This document shows positions 59,992-64,000 of a stretch of DNA of 64,000 nucleotides, piece after piece. The stretch spans positions 9,619,977 to 9,683,976 of the forward strand of contig CM063262.1 of assembly GCA_032158295.1 (NCBI GenBank), in the 5' to 3' direction. The DNA comes from Pycnopodia helianthoides. Its lineage: Eukaryota > Echinodermata > Asteroidea > Forcipulatida > Asteriidae. The number at the start of each line of letters is the position of its first letter. Position 1 is the first letter of the stretch. Under the pieces are notes generated by a model. It did not search any database. It had not been told where the DNA came from and was given only the letters and a program-made list of their open reading frames with translations. A program made the translations under genes and the position numbers.

Positions 59992-60131
59992 CTAAGAGAA
60001 GGAAGAATAATTGTCTTCAATCCAATTCGATTCAATTCAAACTGACACTTAATTCCATACCAAATGAAGAAGAAGAATTAAAACTATTTTTAACAGAGCT
60101 TCATCTACGGGCGACAAAAAGTGCTTGTTTC

Positions 60132-60513
60132 TTAGGGGTATACTTTTGGTAATATTGTCAAAGACTAGTATCTTCACTTGGTGTATCCAACATATGCATA
60201 AACTAAGTAAACCTGTCAAATTTTGGGCTCAATTGGTCAACGAAGTTGCAAGAAAATAATGAAAGAAAACACCCCTGTTGCATAGAATTGTGATGCTTTC
60301 AAATGCCTGAGAAAGGCTTCATGCCTGAAGCCTTCCTCAGATTCAAATATTTTAGTGAGAAATTACCCCTTTCTCAAAAACCACATTACTTCAGAGGAAG
60401 TCGTTTCTCACAATGTTTTGTATACAATCAGCAGCTCTCGGGTGCTCATTTCCATGTAAGGTTTTATGGTAGTGTATTTCTTGAGATATTACCGAAAGTT
60501 TCCACTGCCTTAA
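60132..60513 (-). mobile_element. TTAA MITE, TTTCCACTGCCTTTAA subfamily, copy 2 (in bsx intron)
   Basis: Runs from GTATACTTTTGGTAATATTG to GAAAGTTTCCACTGCCTTAA. The interior shares GTGATGCTTTCAAATGCC, TTTCTCAAAAACCACATTAC and AATCAGCAGCTCTCGGGTGC with the other copies. Confidence 0.8.
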
Positions 60514-61169
60514 TTAAAAGACAGGATTTTGAAATTTTGTGAACTATGACATCCCATTTTACACACGTTTCTTACGTAGCCATGTAAATTAACACAATTG
60601 TCAAAGCTGTTGTCATAACTGTAATTAAAACACAGTAAACAAAACGAGGACACAGTCCATGTATAAACTAAATCAAGACGTCAGAAGTGACAGCCATGTT
60701 GGAAGGACAGCTATTACGGACTTGATTAGAAACAGTCATAACGGTTCGGTGGGTAGATTAGCGCTTCTCTCTCTGGAGCTAGACTCCGTAATTGCTGCAA
60801 AACATTTGCCGTGCCAAAATCGTGTTCAACAATTTCCCACGATGAACTGCACTCTCTTTGCCCCACAAATATTCCGATAATTGTCTGCAAATTAACGACT
60901 GGCATAGTTGACAAATATTTGGCGTGTACAAGACCTTCATCTTAATAATTTCTTGGCTCTGTGCTTGAATAGTATACAACATGTATTCAATTGTAGTTTA
61001 TATTCTACTAAAGTTTTGAAAAATGATGCCACAAACAATTGCACTACTCTAAATAATAGTTTTAGTTGTTTTGGTTTATGAGGGTTTAGGCGGGTAATAA
61101 TGGTTATATGTTTGACATTTGAAGCCAACCACATTAGGTCTACATTTAATTTTAAACGATTACTTTAAT

Positions 61170-61680
61170 AACTCTCTCATAACCAGTTTAGATTGGTTAA
61201 TGTCAGTTATGTTGATCATAACGGTTAAAGCCAACAATGTTAATAATCAAATGTTACAGATTTGCTTTTAACTCCCTCAAAACCAGTTCTAAATGTTGGT
61301 TATGATAATTCTGACGGTTCAAGCCAACCACATTAAAAATCAAATGTTACAGGTTTGTTTGTTGACTCTTTCAAAACCAGTTTTAAATTTGATTATCCAA
61401 TCACATAAACAATCGAATGTTAAAGATTTGTTTTTAACTCCACTCTCACAACCAGTTGTAGATGTTGGTTATGATGATCAAAACCTGACGGTTAAGGCTG
61501 ACCACGTTAACGATCAAAGGTAACTCTCTCACAACCAGTTTTAGATTGGTTTATGTCGGTTATGATCATAGTTTGATGGTTAAAGTGTCTTTTAACTCTC
61601 TCACAACCAGTTTTAAATGCTGGTTATGATAATCGATGGTTGAGGCCAATCAACCACGTTTAACAATCTATGTTAAATTA
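61170..61680 (+). repeat. Degenerate tandem repeat, unit 70-100 bp, in the bsx intron
   Basis: Six units start with AACTC-CTC-AACCAGTT(T)TA and continue GTTGGTTATGATAAT, then GACGGTTAA-GCCAACCAC, at about 61181, 61283, 61378, 61452, 61537 and 61606. It stops about 30 bases from the exon 2 donor. Confidence 0.85.
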
Positions 61681-61712
61681 AGTCAAAAATCCTTCTGTGG
61701 CTTGAACTTCAC

Positions 61713-61906
61713 CTGTGTTTCCGATAACCCGAGAATGACGGCCAGCTCGATTCTCTCCGGCGTCGAGAGATATTTCTGCGCCTGGAAACGAGCCTCCAGC
61801 CCCCGTAGTTGTGAGTCGACGAACACGGTGCGTGCCTTCCTTCGCCTGCTACGGAGCGTCCCTGACGCAGTCTCGGAAGGGAAGAGTGATGGTATGCAGT
61901 ATCCAG
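61713..61906 (-). CDS. bsx: Bsx/Bsh homeobox gene, internal exon (most of the homeodomain)
   Basis: The acceptor (ctcgattttcttag) precedes 61906 and the donor (CACAG, gtgaag) follows 61713. After two bases the frame reads GYCIPSLFPSETAS, then the basic RSRRRKARTVF and homeodomain helices 1 and 2 (DSQLRGLEARF, then KYLSTPERIELAVILGLSE). The PERIELA and LSETQ|VKTWFQNRRMK strings are those of Bsx/Bsh rather than BarH. GYCIPSLFP parallels the GMPVPALFP segment upstream of the vertebrate Bsx homeodomain. The spliced homeodomain is complete: 64 codons here, the rest at 59991. Exon 1, with the expected EH1-type repression motif, is not in the window and should lie beyond 64000. Confidence 0.93.
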
Positions 61907-62043
61907 CTAAGAAAATCGAGAGTAGAAATGTTGTTGATTTTTTTGTGTAGTAATTTATCTTAAAAATATCAGTCCTCTACCGTTTTAAAACAAAGGTAAA
62001 GAATTTAAAACTATCTCGGGAAAAGTGACAAAGGTTTCACAGT

Positions 62044-62432
62044 TTAAAGGAACATTACAGGATTGGTTTTTGCTAACAAAACAGTTGCTGGCAGTGTAAG
62101 CACTTTATGTAATCCACCATATACATAAACTGACAAACCTGTAGAAGTTTGAGATCGATCGGCCATCTGGGTCACGAGAAAATAGTGAAACACCGATTAC
62201 ACATTTGCATGAATTCGTATAGATTCAACAAATGAATAAAACGCTCACTGAGCGATGAACTCCAATCTGAAAATTAGTTTATTAATTTCTCATCAAATAT
62301 GGCATTTCAGACAGAAATATTTCAAGGGATGTTTTCTACTATCATCATCGTTAGACCGTGTGAGTTTTATGTAAATCTGTGATCAAAACGTATATTTTAA
62401 TTTTTTTTACCAATTCTGTAATGTTCCTTTAA
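62044..62432 (-). mobile_element. GGAACATTACAG MITE with TTAA ends, copy 2
   Basis: Inverted full copy of 13164-13551, TTAA-bounded (TTAAAGGAACATTACAG to CTGTAATGTTCCTTTAA), sharing GAGATCGATCGGCCATCTGG and AATAAAACGCTCACTGAGCG. Confidence 0.9.
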
Positions 62433-62761
62433 AGATCTATTCAGGAATGGTAGAGAACTAACAAAATAGTCGCAGACAATGGACAATGTTCATGTTTTGT
62501 GTGATCAACCATATACATGAAATAACAACCCTGTGAAGATTTGGGCTTAATTCGTTGCATGAGTAAAGAGAAAATAGTGAAAAACCATGCCAATGGTTGG
62601 CATGTAAACACATTGTCCTTTATTTTGGTCGTAACAACCGAAATCAACTGTTTTCTTTTACTATGTTTCAGTTCTTTTATATGACTTCATTCCAGAGGAA
62701 AATATTTTACAGAAAAGAAATGGTTCTAGTACGAACTTCATAATCAGTAAGCTTTCATACT

Positions 62762-62988
62762 ATGGTTAGAAAGATGTTTTAAAAGTAGAATACAATGATC
62801 CACACAAATATGCCTCGAAATTCCGTGGTTTTCCTTGAACTTTGCGAACTAACACGGTCGGCCATTTTGTGGAGTCAAAAGTTTGACTCCATAAAATGGC
62901 CGACTGTGTTAGTTCGCAAAGTTCAAGGAAAACCACGGAATTTCGGGGCATACTTGTGTGGATCATTGTATTCTACTTTTAAAATATC
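62762..62988. mobile_element. Large palindromic element, copy 3
   Basis: Almost perfect inverted repeat: AATGATCCACACAAATATGC, CTTGAACTTTGCGAACTAAC and ACGGTCGGCCATTTTGTGG, with complements, around GTCAAAAGTTTGACTCC. The arms differ by only a few bases. Its right end (TTTTAAAATATC) is cut by the MITE at 62988. Confidence 0.9.
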
Positions 62989-63365
62989 AAAGGCAGTGGA
63001 CACTATTGGTAATTACTCAAAATAATTATTAGCATAAAACCTGACTTGGTAACGAGTAATGGGGAGAGGTTGATAGTATAAAATATTGTGAGAAACGGCT
63101 CCCTCTGAAGTAACGTAGAAAGAAGTAATTTTCCACGAATTTGATTTCGAGACCTCAGAATTAGATTTTGAGGTCTCGAAATCAAGCATCTGAAAGCACA
63201 CAACTTCGTGTGACAAGGGTGTTTTTTTTTTCCATTATTATCTCGCAACTTCGACGACCAAGTGAGTTCAAATTTTCACAGGTTTGTTATTTTGTGCATA
63301 TGTTGAGATACACCAAGTGAGAAGACTGGTATATGACAATTACCAATAGTGTACAGTGTCTTTAA
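62988..63365 (+). mobile_element. TGGACACTATTGG MITE, copy 3, next to the palindrome
   Basis: AAAGGCAGTGGACACTATTG to GTGTACAGTGTCTTTAA. Left TTAA is lost at the junction with the palindromic element; the right TTAA is intact. A few interior deletions relative to 57814-58202. Confidence 0.85.
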
Positions 63366-63719
63366 CTCGATCGCTGCAGTCCAAACAGGCTCGACATGAA
63401 CGTGATCAAACATAAACTATTTTGATTGTTTTCACTGAAGTTAAAAAGGGGTCACTGAATTTGATGCAATGAAGACGAATTGTACTGTTTTTGTTTATTA
63501 AAACAACCCAAAATTTGTTTAAAAGGAAACAAAAGGGTAACAACAGAAAAGAGTGAATTAAAATAACAAAATTTAAATTAAACAATTTAAAAGAAGAGTG
63601 AAACTTGAAGACACATCAAAACAAAATAACAATAACTTTATTATGAACCAAGGATGCCTCATAATATGAACTTAATCACTGCAGCTTACAAGCCTGAGGA
63701 AACTTATTAAAAAAGGGTG

Positions 63720-63970
63720 TTTGCTATGTGATCCAGAAACACCGGGGTTAACTCTTATTCTTCCACGAAAGTGTTCTGGGTAGTTTTAAGTGTACTACCA
63801 ATCCTAGTACACGGGACCTACGGCTTTTTGTACCATCTGTATAAAGGACAAAACAGTTATGGTGAAGTATCTTGCTCAAGGACACAAGTGCCACGACCGG
63901 GACTCGAACCCACACTCTGCTGATCAGAAACACCAGAGCTTGAGTTCTATAGCCTGCCTGATATGGGCTA
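63720..63970 (-). mobile_element. tRNA-derived SINE with class II head, copy 2
   Basis: The minus strand has CAGAGTGTGGGTTCGAGTCC, then GGTCGTGGCACTTGTGTCC and TTGAGCAAGATACTTCACC, matching 25165-25513. The head ends just before a poly-C run. The lower limit is approximate. Confidence 0.7.
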
Positions 63971-64000
63971 GAGGGGTCCCCCCCCCCAATGTTCCCATAC

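Larger units (their letters stand above)
61907..64000 (-). other. Upstream intron of bsx, repeats only
   Basis: Occupied by the TTAA MITEs at 62044-62432 and 62988-63365, the palindrome at 62762-62988, a diverged TTAA-type segment at 62432-62760 and a SINE at 63720-63970. No first exon of bsx was found; 63370-63710 is AT-rich unique sequence. Confidence 0.55.

Noticed and set aside
62766..63025. Both-strand ORFs starting MIHTNMPRNSVVFLELCELT
   Set aside because: They result from the palindromic repeat; the same frame exists on both strands and in other copies with stops.

Overview
This is a 64 kb window of eukaryotic nuclear DNA, AT-rich, with multi-exon genes, GT-AG introns and very dense dispersed repeats. 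The gene families (Ovo zinc fingers, a Bsx/Bsh-type homeobox) show a bilaterian animal. TTAA-bounded MITEs, tRNA-derived SINEs, Penelope-like repeats and L2-like tails suggest an invertebrate deuterostome, probably an echinoderm. That placement is inference; no marker gene fixes the species.

Layout: (1) 52-3568, plus strand: the last two exons of a single-pass membrane protein whose 5' part lies outside the window. (2) 10102-10536, plus strand: an unrecognised 144-residue ORF with coding character. (3) 17303 to about 24380, minus strand: a short, diverged Ovo paralogue (353 residues, four coding exons) that keeps Ovo fingers 2-4 but has lost finger 1. (4) 33563-50557, minus strand: a long Ovo gene in three coding exons with the full four-finger cassette. 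Its first coding exon is about 13 kb upstream and joins exon 2 in matching phase. The reading frame then changes by -1 inside exon 2 at a CCCAAAG heptamer. (5) 59833-61906, minus strand: the last two exons of a Bsx/Bsh homeobox gene whose first exon lies beyond the window.

The two Ovo genes are a same-strand tandem pair. They share the phase-1 intron between fingers 2 and 3, so they arose by duplication. Ovo proteins are zinc-finger transcription factors acting in epithelium and germline; Bsx proteins are neural homeodomain factors.

Most of the rest is mobile DNA: several TTAA-bounded MITE families, a 0.9 kb transposon with 160 bp inverted termini, a four-copy family of about 110 bp perfect hairpins, a larger palindromic family, two tRNA-derived SINE families, a decayed LINE reverse transcriptase, Penelope-like repeats with a hammerhead-ribozyme core, and several satellites. 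The most interesting items are the frame change in the long Ovo gene, the finger-1 loss in its neighbour, the hammerhead core near 52.6 kb and the hairpin family.
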